Shown here: in pieces, positions 9,430-17,070 of the stretch | Numbering within the stretch: position 1 is the first letter of the stretch | Layout of the letters: each line of letters begins with the position of its first letter | Assembly (NCBI RefSeq): GCF_900129305.1 | Contig: NZ_FQVB01000004.1 | Coordinates: forward strand, 62,001 to 126,000 | Direction of reading: 5' to 3' | Length of the DNA stretch: 64,000 nucleotides | Source of the DNA: Desulfacinum infernum DSM 9756 | GTDB taxonomy: Bacteria > Desulfobacterota > Syntrophobacteria > Syntrophobacterales > DSM-9756 | Made by a program: the position numbers and the translations under genes | Notes under the pieces: model-generated | Databases searched by the model: none | The model's input: the letters and a program-made list of their open reading frames with translations, nothing else | Told to the model about the DNA's origin: nothing

Positions 9430-9744
9430 CTAGGCGAAAAACCTCCGGCCGGCCATCATGATGATCATGCCCACGAGCATGGCCAGAAAGACGTTTCTCG
9501 ACCTCAGCGCCACGGCCGCCGTGCAGGCGGCGGCCACTACCCCCAGAGCCCCGGCGGCCAGGATGCCCGGGGCCACCAGCGAGACCAGCAGGGTTCCGGG
9601 AAGGGCATCCATGAAACCGCGGAATCTTCCTTTGTTCGGCAATCTGGTGGAAAGAAGGAGCCCCCCAAGGCGGAGGGCGTAGGTGACCAACGCCGCCGCC
9701 CCGATGGCTGCATAAGCCTGCCCATCCTGCAATCCCCAAGTCAC
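9430..9744 (-). CDS. azlD: Branched-chain amino acid exporter small subunit, AzlD family
   Basis: A 104-residue hydrophobic protein with about four membrane segments. It shows the AzlD pattern: an N-terminal VTYALRLGGLLL helix, then DALPGTLLVSLVAPGIL and an RSRNVFLAMLVGM segment. It overlaps the upstream azlC by four bases, the usual AzlCD arrangement, so the two subunits are probably made in fixed ratio. AzlCD complexes export branched-chain amino acids or analogues; the exact substrate is not visible. Its TAG stop is formed by the CTAG at the edge of the adjoining mini-element. Confidence 0.87.
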   Translation of the reverse strand: MTWGLQDGQAYAAIGAAALVTYALRLGGLLLSTRLPNKGRFRGFMDALPGTLLVSLVAPGILAAGALGVVAAACTAAVALRSRNVFLAMLVGMIIMMAGRRFFA

Positions 9745-10505
9745 GGCCCTGTTTCCTCCTCTGACTTACCGTCGTGTCTGCAGGCCGCGCAAAAGGATCC
9801 CACCAGCGCGCCGCAGATGATGTACCATTTGCCGGGGAGCAAGCGCTCCACCACCAGGGCGGTGCCGGCCGCGGCCACCCAGGGGATGAGATCCATGCGG
9901 CCCCGCCAAAGGGACATGGCCAGAGCCGTGAAGACGGCCACGAAGGCGAAGTCCAAAGCGTAGACGGCCGGATCGTCGACGGCGGCTCCCAGCAAATGGC
10001 CGGAAAGGGTTCCCATGCACCAGGCCGTCACGACGCACAGCCCGCCTCCCAAAAGGAAGCCCGTGGAGACGGACCCGTTCCGGCGTCGGGCCGCCATGGT
10101 GACCGCCCAGTTTTCGTCGGCCACCAGATGCATGCGGGTGGCCTTGTGCCAAAAAGAAGCGCCACGGAAAACGGGCTCCAGGGAGGCGCCGATCAACAGG
10201 TAGCGCAGGTTGATGGCCAGCACAGCCAAGGTCATCTCCGCGATGGGGAGGGGCGGGACCCACATGTCCACCAGGACGAACTGGGCCGATCCGGCAAAGA
10301 CACTGAGATTCATCACCAGCAACTGAACCCAGGTGATGCCCTTCTGGACGGCCAGAACCCCCAGGACGCTCCCGTAGGCTGCCACGCTGGCCGCCACGGG
10401 AAGGTTCGCCGTAAAGCCCGCGGCCACGTGGTCGAGGCGGGCGGAATAAAGCCCGGAGGGGCGTTGGGACCTTGTGGATAGTTCAGGGGTCACTTGGGTC
10501 TCCAT
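9741..10505 (-). CDS. azlC: Branched-chain amino acid exporter large subunit, AzlC family
   Basis: A 254-residue membrane protein with the AzlC signature: a GFTANLPVAASVAAYGSVLG opening helix, QLLVMNLSVFAGSAQFV and the conserved NLRYLLIGASLEPVF segment, then repeated hydrophobic helices to the C-terminus. The N-terminal 30 residues are polar and cytoplasmic. It overlaps azlD by four bases. No Lrp-type regulator is adjacent, although such regulators often accompany these genes. Confidence 0.88.
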   Translation of the reverse strand: METQVTPELSTRSQRPSGLYSARLDHVAAGFTANLPVAASVAAYGSVLGVLAVQKGITWVQLLVMNLSVFAGSAQFVLVDMWVPPLPIAEMTLAVLAINLRYLLIGASLEPVFRGASFWHKATRMHLVADENWAVTMAARRRNGSVSTGFLLGGGLCVVTAWCMGTLSGHLLGAAVDDPAVYALDFAFVAVFTALAMSLWRGRMDLIPWVAAAGTALVVERLLPGKWYIICGALVGSFCAACRHDGKSEEETGP

Positions 10506-10584
10506 TTTGATGGGAAGGCTCCCCTATAGCGCAGAGCAGGAAAAAAGGAAACCCCCTTCCTTTTTACGCCCTTTAACACAACCC

Positions 10585-10620
10585 ATTTGCGCCCATGGGC
10601 GTTCATGGGCGGTTTTCCAT
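10585..10620 (+). repeat. Family C dispersed repeat
   Basis: ATTTGCGCCCATGGGCG followed by TTCATGGGCGGTTTTCC is one copy of a short motif (core CGTTCAT-N1-4-GCGGTT) that recurs in gaps near 25.65, 36.0, 36.2, 40.75 and 42.14 kb. It is non-coding, and lies between azlC and the small secreted-protein gene. The rest of 10506-10762 shows nothing else clear. Confidence 0.55.
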
Positions 10621-10762
10621 CCCGCAAATCCAACATCTCCCTTCACTCCCAAACTGGATTCCTCCTGTTGTCATCCAAGCGGGGCACTTCCGGCATCCAA
10701 GGGGTCAAACAGGTTGGAATCGGAAAACCGGAACAGGAACCCGAAAAACCGGGAGGTGAATC

Positions 10763-11107
10763 ATGAAGACGAAGACTCTGATGGGAATGGTGGTTTTGTG
10801 GGTGGGACTCCTGGCGGCCCCGGTGGCGGCTCAGGCTGATTGGGTGCGGGTTTACGGAAAGGATGCTGTGGTGCGGGGCCGAGGCCCTGTGGTGGTCGTC
10901 TGTGATTCCTGCCGCGTGTACCACAAGCATGTCCGTTGCTGGTACCCGAATGCGTGCCGATCGCGCTGCCGTGCGCATCTGAAAGTGCAATACAAGAGCT
11001 GGTATCGGACCCATGAACGGCGTTATCATCGGGATGGCGACCACTATTTCGTGGGAGCCGCCATCCACAGCCCGGGCTTGACGGTGATCTTCCGTTCCCA
11101 TGATTGA
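10763..11107 (+). CDS. Small secreted Cys/Arg/His-rich protein, unknown
   Basis: A 114-residue protein with a clear Sec signal peptide: a Lys-flanked start, a hydrophobic core over residues 6-18 and likely cleavage after AAQA near residue 25. The mature part is basic, with five cysteines in CDSC, RCW, ACRSRC-like spacing and several histidines. A periplasmic disulfide-bonded or metal-binding role is possible but unproven. GAGGTG precedes the ATG. It stands just ahead of the ECF sigma operon and could be one of its targets. I do not recognise the family. Confidence 0.6.
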   Translation: MKTKTLMGMVVLWVGLLAAPVAAQADWVRVYGKDAVVRGRGPVVVVCDSCRVYHKHVRCWYPNACRSRCRAHLKVQYKSWYRTHERRYHRDGDHYFVGAAIHSPGLTVIFRSHD

Positions 11108-11178
11108 AGCAGGTTGTAGCTTGCGCTTGCAAAGGGTGAGGGGGCGCCTTGGCCGGGGATGCTGAAGCGGGGAAGGGA

Positions 11179-11841
11179 ATGATCCGAGTGGCGGGAAGGG
11201 CGGATGCGAAAGGGGAAGCCGGCGTGGAATCCGACGCCGGAGCCCCTTCTTCGGACGACCTGGAACTTGTACGGCGTGCGCGGGGCGGAGACCGGGACGC
11301 CATGGAACGTCTCATGGCGTTGTATTATCCTCGGGTTTTGGCCACGGCTTTTCGGTTGTGCGATTTCGACCGGGGAGCCGCCGAGGAAGCGGCGCAGGAA
11401 GCCATGCTCAGCGTCTTTCGCCGGATCGGCCAATTCGAGGAGCGCTCCGCTTTCAGCACCTGGCTTTACAGGATCGTGGTGAACACCTGCCTGATGGAAC
11501 GGCGGAAAAGGAAGAGACGCTTTTCCCTGCTGAGGTGGTGGCCGACGGAAAACTCGAACGCGGCGGAAGGATCCGGTGAAACGGAGGGCGGTTTCGCTTG
11601 GTCCGGGACGTCGAGTGCTGCGGCCGTTGCCCACATGGGCCTGCAGCGGGACGTGCTCCGTGCGCTGCGATCGCTTTCGGAACGGCAGAGGACGGTTTTC
11701 GTCCTGAAGGTTTTTGAAGAGATGACGCTGCAGGAAATTGCAGAGGTGAGCGGTATGGCTTTGGGAACGGTGAAGACGCACCTGGTGCGGGCCATGCAAA
11801 CCATGCGAAGGCAGCTTCGGGATTATGGCGGGGATCGTTAG
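11179..11841 (+). CDS. ECF-subfamily RNA polymerase sigma factor
   Basis: A sigma-70 family extracytoplasmic-function factor. Region 2 shows RARGGDRDAMERLM, FDRGAAEEAAQEAMLSVF and FSTWLYRIVVNTCLM. After a long, poorly conserved linker (about 45 residues), region 4 shows LSERQRTVFVLKVFEEMT and the helix-turn-helix EIAEVSGMALGTVKTHL. The start is uncertain: ATG 11179 (used here) or TTG 11149. The zinc-finger anti-sigma gene begins within a few bases of its stop, the usual co-transcribed pair. The inducing signal is not evident. Confidence 0.9.
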   Translation: MIRVAGRADAKGEAGVESDAGAPSSDDLELVRRARGGDRDAMERLMALYYPRVLATAFRLCDFDRGAAEEAAQEAMLSVFRRIGQFEERSAFSTWLYRIVVNTCLMERRKRKRRFSLLRWWPTENSNAAEGSGETEGGFAWSGTSSAAAVAHMGLQRDVLRALRSLSERQRTVFVLKVFEEMTLQEIAEVSGMALGTVKTHLVRAMQTMRRQLRDYGGDR

Positions 11842-11851
11842 GGGCGGTGCC

Positions 11852-12439
11852 ATGGCAGGATGCAGGAAGTTCAGGGACGCGGCCGCACTCTATGCGGCGG
11901 GCGCATTGGATCCGGGGGAGCGCAGGGCCTTTGCGGACCATCTGCTCGGCTGCGCGTCGTGCCGCAACGAGGTGGAATCCTGGGAACATTTTCTTCAAGA
12001 AGTGGCCCAGGCGGGGAGTGTGCCTTCGCCTTCTCCCCGGGAGGCGGCATGGGCGGTGGCACGGGTGCTTCGCCGCCTGGAAGAAGAAAGGAGGGGTGCC
12101 GGTCGCAAAATGCGCCCGGGAGTTTCCCTCGGACGGGGCGGTCGCGTGTGGGCGGGGGCCGCCGCCGGCGCCCTGGCCCTTCTACTTTTCCTGGGCGGGG
12201 TGCTGTGGCGTCACTTGGAAACGATGCGTCCGGTCACCATACGGACCGCGCAGGAGCGGGTGTTGCCGCCGGAAGAAAGGGAGTTGATCGAGCGCCTGGA
12301 TCTTTTGCGGGATCTGGAAACCATTGAAAAGCTCGTTCGCACAGTGGACGGAGAACGCGACAAGGGGGAATCCCCAAGTGTTCCGGGGTCCCGGCAGGGA
12401 TTCCGCCAACGGAACGAAAGGAAGACGGGCCATGCGTGA
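11852..12439 (+). CDS. Membrane anti-sigma factor with zf-HC2-like zinc finger
   Basis: A 195-residue protein. The N-terminus carries a zinc-binding anti-sigma motif: Cys in AGCRKF, then DHLLGCASC (HxxxCxxC). A single membrane helix follows at about residues 100-120, then a charged extracytoplasmic tail. It follows the ECF sigma gene by about 10 bases; an earlier ATG at 11825 would overlap that gene. It probably holds the sigma factor at the membrane until an envelope signal arrives. Its last codons overlap the next gene start. Confidence 0.82.
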   Translation: MAGCRKFRDAAALYAAGALDPGERRAFADHLLGCASCRNEVESWEHFLQEVAQAGSVPSPSPREAAWAVARVLRRLEEERRGAGRKMRPGVSLGRGGRVWAGAAAGALALLLFLGGVLWRHLETMRPVTIRTAQERVLPPEERELIERLDLLRDLETIEKLVRTVDGERDKGESPSVPGSRQGFRQRNERKTGHA

Positions 12440-12884
12440 CCCGCGAAGGTTTCTTTCCAGGATCCTCCTGTGGGGAGTTTTTCTCGTGTGGATGGCGGGC
12501 TTCGGCTTCGGAGCCCATGCGGCCCCCTTTCCGGCTGGCCATGCCCGGGGGCATGTTTCCGAGCTTCCTTCCGGGGCCGTCCTGGCCAAGAAAGACGCGT
12601 CGAACGGGAGGAGCGGAGCGGGCTATGGGGCGGACCGGGGCGCATGGCGGGACCGTTACCAAGAGTGGGAGTCTTTGTCGCCCGAGGAAAAACAGAGAAT
12701 CCGGAAACGCTACGAAAAATACAAGAACTTGCCGCCCCAGGAGCGGCAGCTTTACGAAAAACGCTACCGGCAATGGGAGCGCCTGACCCCGGAGCAGAAG
12801 AAACGGGTGGAGGAAAGCCTGCGCAACTGGGATCGGCTCACGCCGCAGGAGCAAGAATCCGTCCGCCGCCTTTTCCTGAAATGA
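12432..12884 (+). CDS. DUF3106-like secreted/periplasmic protein
   Basis: A 150-residue protein with a signal-like helix (residues 9-28, likely cleavage after FGAHA). A repeated helical pattern follows: WESLSPEEKQRIRKRYEKYK, then LPPQERQLYEKRYRQWERL, then TPEQKKRVEESLRNWDRL. Each has the LTPEE/Q...R..Y..W layout typical of DUF3106 proteins. It overlaps the anti-sigma gene by eight bases (ATGCGTGA), so it is part of the sigma operon. It may be the envelope sensor or a CpxP/RseB-like modulator of the anti-sigma factor. That role is inferred from position and helical-repeat style only. Confidence 0.75.
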   Translation: MRDPRRFLSRILLWGVFLVWMAGFGFGAHAAPFPAGHARGHVSELPSGAVLAKKDASNGRSGAGYGADRGAWRDRYQEWESLSPEEKQRIRKRYEKYKNLPPQERQLYEKRYRQWERLTPEQKKRVEESLRNWDRLTPQEQESVRRLFLK

Positions 12885-13095
12885 GCTTCCAGTATCCACC
12901 CTTCCTTTCTCTGGCACACCTCTTGATCGGCTTAAAACCCTGCCTGGTCGGATGGCCTGCGCCCGTGGCGCCACTGGTGGATGGGGGGTGCAGAGTGCCT
13001 TTCGGGATGGAACCATAGGGGCCAAGGACGATTCACCCCCACAGCCTTCAAAGCCCATCTATACAATGAAACCTGGGTGCGTGTCCGGGGAACGG

Positions 13096-13436
13096 GCGTT
13101 CTTCATCAACCGACAGGGGGCTCGACATCTTTCGTAGCCGCGGGGTTTCAGCCCCGTGGAAAGGGGCGCTCGTAATCCCATGACGTGATAGGCAACCCGG
13201 CAGCCTAGGAGCGTGTCTGAGAACGGCAGATTTGCGCCGTTCAACGCCCATTCGTCATCCCCGCGAAAGCGGGGATCCGGGATTTCCGGCAACTGATGGA
13301 CTCCCGCTTGCGCGGGAGTGACGGTTGGGGGAGTTCTCGGGCAGCCTCCTAGCCGACGTCCGGGAGGGCGCCCGCAATCCTGAAGGGCTGCGCTACGAGA
13401 AAGGCGGTCATCTACAACGTTTTCAGACAAGCTTCC
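13096..13436 (-). repeat. Type B mini-element interrupted by a type A element
   Basis: The left half (about 13096-13204) carries GCGGGGTTTCAGCCCCG. The right half (13353 to about 13436) carries GACGTCCGGG, CCTGAAGGGCTGCGCTACG and a terminal repeat CGTTTTCAGACAAGCTTC. Joined, they match the uninterrupted reversed type B copy at 37741-37940. A complete type A element lies between, with CTAG on both sides. The left terminal repeat is degenerate, so that boundary is approximate. 12885-13095 has no recognisable feature. Confidence 0.75.
13209..13348 (+). repeat. Type A TIR mini-element nested in a type B copy
   Basis: A 140-bp element beginning GAGCGTGTCTGAGAACGG and ending GAGTTCTCGGGCAGCCTC. 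It is flanked by CTAG at 13205-13208 and 13349-13352. Inside are the type A palindromes ATCCCCGCGAAAGCGGGGAT and ACTCCCGCTTGCGCGGGAGT. Two other type A copies (27525, 40382) are also exactly 140 bp. Confidence 0.88.
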
Positions 13437-13486
13437 AGTAGTGCGGCCGCATTTCTCATGTCCGGAAAGGAGGAGACGCACATTCC

Positions 13487-14461
13487 ATGATCGGCGTGTG
13501 GCTGGAATCCACCGAGGCCGCCTGGAACCTGGCGGCCGAGGAGTACCTGTTGCGCAACGTCCGGGAAGACTGCTTCCTGCTCTGGAGGAACCGTCCCGCC
13601 GTGGTTTTCGGCCGGAACCAGATCCCCCACGCGGAAGTGGACCACCGGTTCCTTCTGGAAAGCGGGACGGCCCTGGTTCGCCGGCAGAGCGGGGGCGGCG
13701 CGGTCTATCACGATCTCGGGAATGTGAATTTCAGCTTCCTGCGCACTCGGCGATCCGGCCTATGGCTCGATTACGAACGCCTGTGCCAACCGGTGCTGGC
13801 CTTTCTGACATCCCTGGGCCTGCCGGTCCGCCCCGACGGCAAGAGCGACATCAGCCTGGGAGGCCTCAAGGTCTCCGGGAACGCCCAGTACGCCACCGGG
13901 GATCGGCATCTTTACCACGGCACGTTGCTTTTCGACACGGACCTGGAAGCCCTTGGGAAGGCTCTGGCGGGAAAGACCGAAAAATACCGGCATCGGGGCG
14001 TGAAGTCCGTGCGGCGCCGGGTGACCAATATACGCCCCCACCTGGTCTCGGACATGACCGTGGAAACCTTCATGGAAAACCTGTGGATTTTCATGAGAAG
14101 GCGGCTGGGGTTCAGGACGGTGGCGCTGTCTCGTGAGGATCGGCGCCGGATCCACGACCTTGCCGGGGCGAAGTATGCCGGATGGAGGTGGACCTACGGG
14201 ACGTCTCCCCCTTATGAATTCCAAAATGCCCGGTCCCATGGCGGGGAGCCTTGCGAGGTGCGCCTCAAGGTGGTGCGGGGGATCATCCGGGAGGCCCGCG
14301 TGCGCGCGGGGACGCCTGTTTCGGCCAACGGCGACCTGAGCGAGCTTCTCGAGGGGTGCCCCCACGATCCCGAATCACTTCGCGGGCGATTGGCCGGCCG
14401 ACTAAAACATCCCGTGGGGAACTCCCGGGATCCGGAATTTTTCCTGTGGCGGCTGCTGTAG
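13487..14461 (+). CDS. lplA: Lipoate-protein ligase A
   Basis: A 324-residue ligase that would attach free lipoate (via lipoyl-AMP) to lipoyl domains. Family marks are visible: RNRPAVVFGRNQIPHAEVD, the lipoate-pocket RRQSGGGAVYHDLGNVNFS, and the catalytic-lysine segment GGLKVSGNAQY near residue 130, followed by YHGTLLFDTDL. A C-terminal accessory domain (about 250-324) is present. The ribosome site AAAGGAGGAG fits the start. It lies just beyond the acetoin dehydrogenase genes, whose E2 has a lipoyl domain, so that E2 is the likely client. Co-regulation is not shown, as it is on the opposite strand. Confidence 0.93.
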   Translation: MIGVWLESTEAAWNLAAEEYLLRNVREDCFLLWRNRPAVVFGRNQIPHAEVDHRFLLESGTALVRRQSGGGAVYHDLGNVNFSFLRTRRSGLWLDYERLCQPVLAFLTSLGLPVRPDGKSDISLGGLKVSGNAQYATGDRHLYHGTLLFDTDLEALGKALAGKTEKYRHRGVKSVRRRVTNIRPHLVSDMTVETFMENLWIFMRRRLGFRTVALSREDRRRIHDLAGAKYAGWRWTYGTSPPYEFQNARSHGGEPCEVRLKVVRGIIREARVRAGTPVSANGDLSELLEGCPHDPESLRGRLAGRLKHPVGNSRDPEFFLWRLL

Positions 14462-14662
14462 GAGTGGGTGCTGTTCCAGAAGCGAACAAGGAGCGTGGGG
14501 CGCCTGTTCGAAAGGTGAACATGCGGCGCGGCGGACCGGGCCAAGGTGGACGCGTGGGGCCTTGCACGTTCTTTGCTCGACAAGATCTGGGAGAGATTTG
14601 GAATGGAGGGATGTCACGGCATCAAGACACCGGCGAATCACGTAAGAGCGAGGAGAGGGACC

Positions 14663-14989
14663 ATGAACGCGGCGGAGAAAGCCACCGAGGCATTTGCCTA
14701 CATCCAGAAGCACATTCCGGAAGTCTACGAGAAGTACCTGGAGTTCACCAAGTCCATGTCGGAAAAGGGGGGGCTGAGCCCTCGGGACAAGGAGCTGATC
14801 CTTGTGGGCTGTTCCGTGATGTCCCAGTGCGAGATGTGTATCGCCATCCATGTGGAGGGTGCCGCGGCGGCGGGGGCTACCCGTGAGGAAATTCTGCAGG
14901 CGGCCCTGATGGCGGTGGCCATGGGGGGATCGCCCAAGCTCATGTACCTGAAGTACGTCTTTGAGGCGCTGGAAGACCTTTTCGAGTGA
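14663..14989 (+). CDS. AhpD-like / carboxymuconolactone decarboxylase family protein
   Basis: A 108-residue all-helical protein. The ATG at 14663 follows GCGAGGAGAGGG; the longer frame from 14546 lacks support. It has the family core LSPRDKELILVGCSVMSQCEMCIAIHVEGAAAAG, containing a CxxC redox pair with a following histidine three residues on, as in AhpD-type disulfide reductases. AhpD uses a lipoylated E2 as electron donor. Because the neighbouring cluster encodes a lipoyl E2 and a lipoate ligase, coupling to that E2 is an attractive inference. Confidence 0.85.
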   Translation: MNAAEKATEAFAYIQKHIPEVYEKYLEFTKSMSEKGGLSPRDKELILVGCSVMSQCEMCIAIHVEGAAAAGATREEILQAALMAVAMGGSPKLMYLKYVFEALEDLFE

Positions 14990-15106
14990 TCCGGTTCAGG
15001 GGCCAAGGTCCCGGTTTCTGCTTCAGAAGGGCTCTGCGGGGTGCGGCAAACGATTCCCTCGCGGTGCCCGACGTGTTGGCTCGATCGCCCGCGATGCACA
15101 TCGTAG

Positions 15107-15127
15107 GGGCGGGGTTTATCCCCGCCC
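15107..15127. repeat. Family D palindrome
   Basis: GGGCGGGG pairs with CCCCGCCC across a TTTAT loop. The same sequence recurs at 36347-36367, with related copies at 25842, 36297 and 56798. It is intergenic and of unknown function. Confidence 0.6.
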
Positions 15128-15183
15128 GCTAATCCCGGAGGGAGAATCAACCTGGCGCCGGCCGGCAAGACTCCCCGCAATCC

Positions 15184-15495
15184 TTAGAAAAAGGCGTCGC
15201 CGCTGGCGTTTCCGAGCCCCGGGTGGATGTCGAAACGCACCACTCCCACCGGAACCGATCTGCCCACGGCTTCCGTCACCAGGGCCGTTCCCTTGTTGCC
15301 GAAGCCGCCGCAGAGTTCAATGGCGGCTATACCTTCCTTTTCCACCAGATCCTTGGCGGTCTGGGCCGCCTGCCGGTAGTTTCCCACGCCGACCACCAGA
15401 AGATGCACCTTGGGGGTTTGGACCCACTGGCGGTGGGTCTGGGGATCCGCTTCGGGTGCCACGAAAATAAACGCCGCTTTCAGGATGTCCGCCAT
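15184..15495 (-). CDS. Small conserved protein, DUF6506-like
   Basis: A 103-residue soluble protein with motifs AFIFVAPEADPQTHR, VHLLVVGVGNYRQAA, AIELCGGFGNKGTALV and VPVGVVRFDIHPGLG. I match these to the DUF6506 group from memory. The alternating beta-strand and helix pattern suggests a compact alpha/beta fold. It is the last gene of the minus-strand acetoin-associated run, 165 bases after the AcoX-like kinase. A role in that pathway is suggested only by position. Confidence 0.65.
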   Translation of the reverse strand: MADILKAAFIFVAPEADPQTHRQWVQTPKVHLLVVGVGNYRQAAQTAKDLVEKEGIAAIELCGGFGNKGTALVTEAVGRSVPVGVVRFDIHPGLGNASGDAFF

Positions 15496-15659
15496 GGTTT
15501 TCCTCCTTGCTGTTTCCGTGATCTGTGATCCGTAATCCGTGAGCCGTGATCCGTGAGCCGGGTTTCGTGTTTCGCGGTCGGCGGTGCGTCAAGGCAAGGG
15601 AACGGGAGGAGAGGCTGCTTCCTCGTTCTGCAAGACCGGCCGCTGGGTTTTTGCGGGAC

Positions 15660-16652
15660 TCAGTGGGTGGAGACAAACACGCCGTCCTTCTGAGCACGGC
15701 GCATGACCTTGGCGGCGTCCACCACCACGGGGCCCTGGATGGAAAGGCGGACCCGAACGGGCCGTGAAGGCGTAACCTCCACTTCCCTCTCTCCGTCCAA
15801 GGCCAGCACGCACCGGTCCGACAGCACCGGGTAGGCCTTGAGGGGGCTCATGGTTTCGTAACTCGCAATGGGCACTTGCCGGAACAACCCGGGGGCTATA
15901 GCTGCAGAAACCCGCTTCGACCCGTTTCCGAGGAGAATGTGGAGCCCCACGGGGTCCTGGGGTTCGATGGTCAGGAGCTGGCCTCCGACGGCCGAAAGGC
16001 CGATGGATTCGGGGCGACAACGGGAAAGGAAGATCTGGCTAAGCTTGTCCACATCCCAGACGGCCCGGGCCCCGATGAAGGAACCCTCATGCACGGCCAC
16101 ATCCACGAGGGCCACATCCAAGACCGTGTCTCCGGAAAGAATTTCCAGGCAGCAGCTTCGGTAGCCCAGGTCTTCCGCCTGATGGGAGCGGCGTGCGGCC
16201 AGGCCCGCCGTGAGACCGGCGATGGTGGCTTCCATGAAGGAGGGAAAGACGTTGTTGGTGCCCGTGGAGATGGGAAGGAGCGGGATTCGGCGGGTGCCCT
16301 TGACCACCGCGCGGCATGTCCCGTCGCCTCCCAGAACGACGATGCAGCCCACTCCGTTGGCTTCCATCCAAGCGGCCGCGGTGGTGGAGTCGTCCTGGCT
16401 GTCGGTGAGGGTCATGGGCACCGGGGTCACGTCCATGGACACCGCGCATCCCCTCAGAGCCCGGCCCACGATGGCATAGGAATCGGGCATGTAGAAGACC
16501 TGCTCCGTTCCCGTGGCTTCCAGTCCCTTGAGAATCCGTCGGACGATCCGCACCTTTTCCTGATTGTCGAAAACGCTCCCGTGTGCCACCAGCCGTCGAA
16601 TGTCCTTTCCCGATACCGGGTTGGCCACAATTCCCACCGCCGCCAAGAGCAT
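15660..16652 (-). CDS. acoX: AcoX-like protein of the ATP-NAD kinase family
   Basis: About 330 residues. Family motifs are VGIVANPVSGKDIRRLVAHG at the N-terminus, GCIVVLGGDGTCRAVVKG (the GGDG nucleotide motif) near 105-120 and PISTGTNNVFP. The ribosome site AAGGAGG abuts the ATG at 16652, so translation may really begin at the TTG two codons later; the longer frame to 16811 is unlikely. AcoX proteins of this family accompany acetoin dehydrogenase genes in other bacteria, and this one follows the E1-beta gene, separated only by a mini-element. The in vivo reaction of AcoX is not settled. Confidence 0.82.
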   Translation of the reverse strand: MLLAAVGIVANPVSGKDIRRLVAHGSVFDNQEKVRIVRRILKGLEATGTEQVFYMPDSYAIVGRALRGCAVSMDVTPVPMTLTDSQDDSTTAAAWMEANGVGCIVVLGGDGTCRAVVKGTRRIPLLPISTGTNNVFPSFMEATIAGLTAGLAARRSHQAEDLGYRSCCLEILSGDTVLDVALVDVAVHEGSFIGARAVWDVDKLSQIFLSRCRPESIGLSAVGGQLLTIEPQDPVGLHILLGNGSKRVSAAIAPGLFRQVPIASYETMSPLKAYPVLSDRCVLALDGEREVEVTPSRPVRVRLSIQGPVVVDAAKVMRRAQKDGVFVSTH

Positions 16653-16857
16653 CCTCCTTGTCTTCCGGGCTGCGGGCGTCTGCGCCGGGAACCCACACGG
16701 GTACCAGAGGCGATTCCCGCAGCTCGCAAAGGGGTGATTCTTTCCTAGCGTGAAGTTCTGACGGGGGGCGTAAAGCCCACCCCTCCTCCCACAAGGGATC
16801 CGGAGCACCACCCTTTGACACGAATCGAACCGATCCCGCCGTCGATCAGCCTTTTGG

Positions 16858-17070
16858 GAACTTGTCCGAGACCGCTGGGGATGACCGCTCTTTGGTTCCG
16901 CAGCCCTTTAGGGCTGCGGAACCATCTTCGAACGTCGGATGGGGCATCGGGTATCACCTGTCAATCCATGGGGTTGTGAGGGCCCCTTTCCTCGGGGCTA
17001 AAGCCCCGCGGGTACGAAAGAAGCGGATCCCTTGTGGGTAGATGAACCAAGCGTGTTCTCGGAAAGCTTC
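16858..17070 (+). repeat. Type B TIR mini-element between acoB and acoX
   Basis: The left end is GAACTTGTCCGAGACC and the right end is GTGTTCTCGGAAAGCTTC, followed by CTAC. Both palindromes are present (CGCAGCCCTTTAGGGCTGCG and CGGGGCTAAAGCCCCG). The complement of the bounding CTA is the TAG stop codon of the E1-beta gene. The element separates E1-beta from the AcoX-like gene. Confidence 0.82.

Noticed and set aside
12912-12926. TGGCAC-N5-TTGA resembling a sigma-54 promoter
   Set aside because: The -12 element lacks the needed GC (TTGA instead of TTGC), and no gene starts close downstream.
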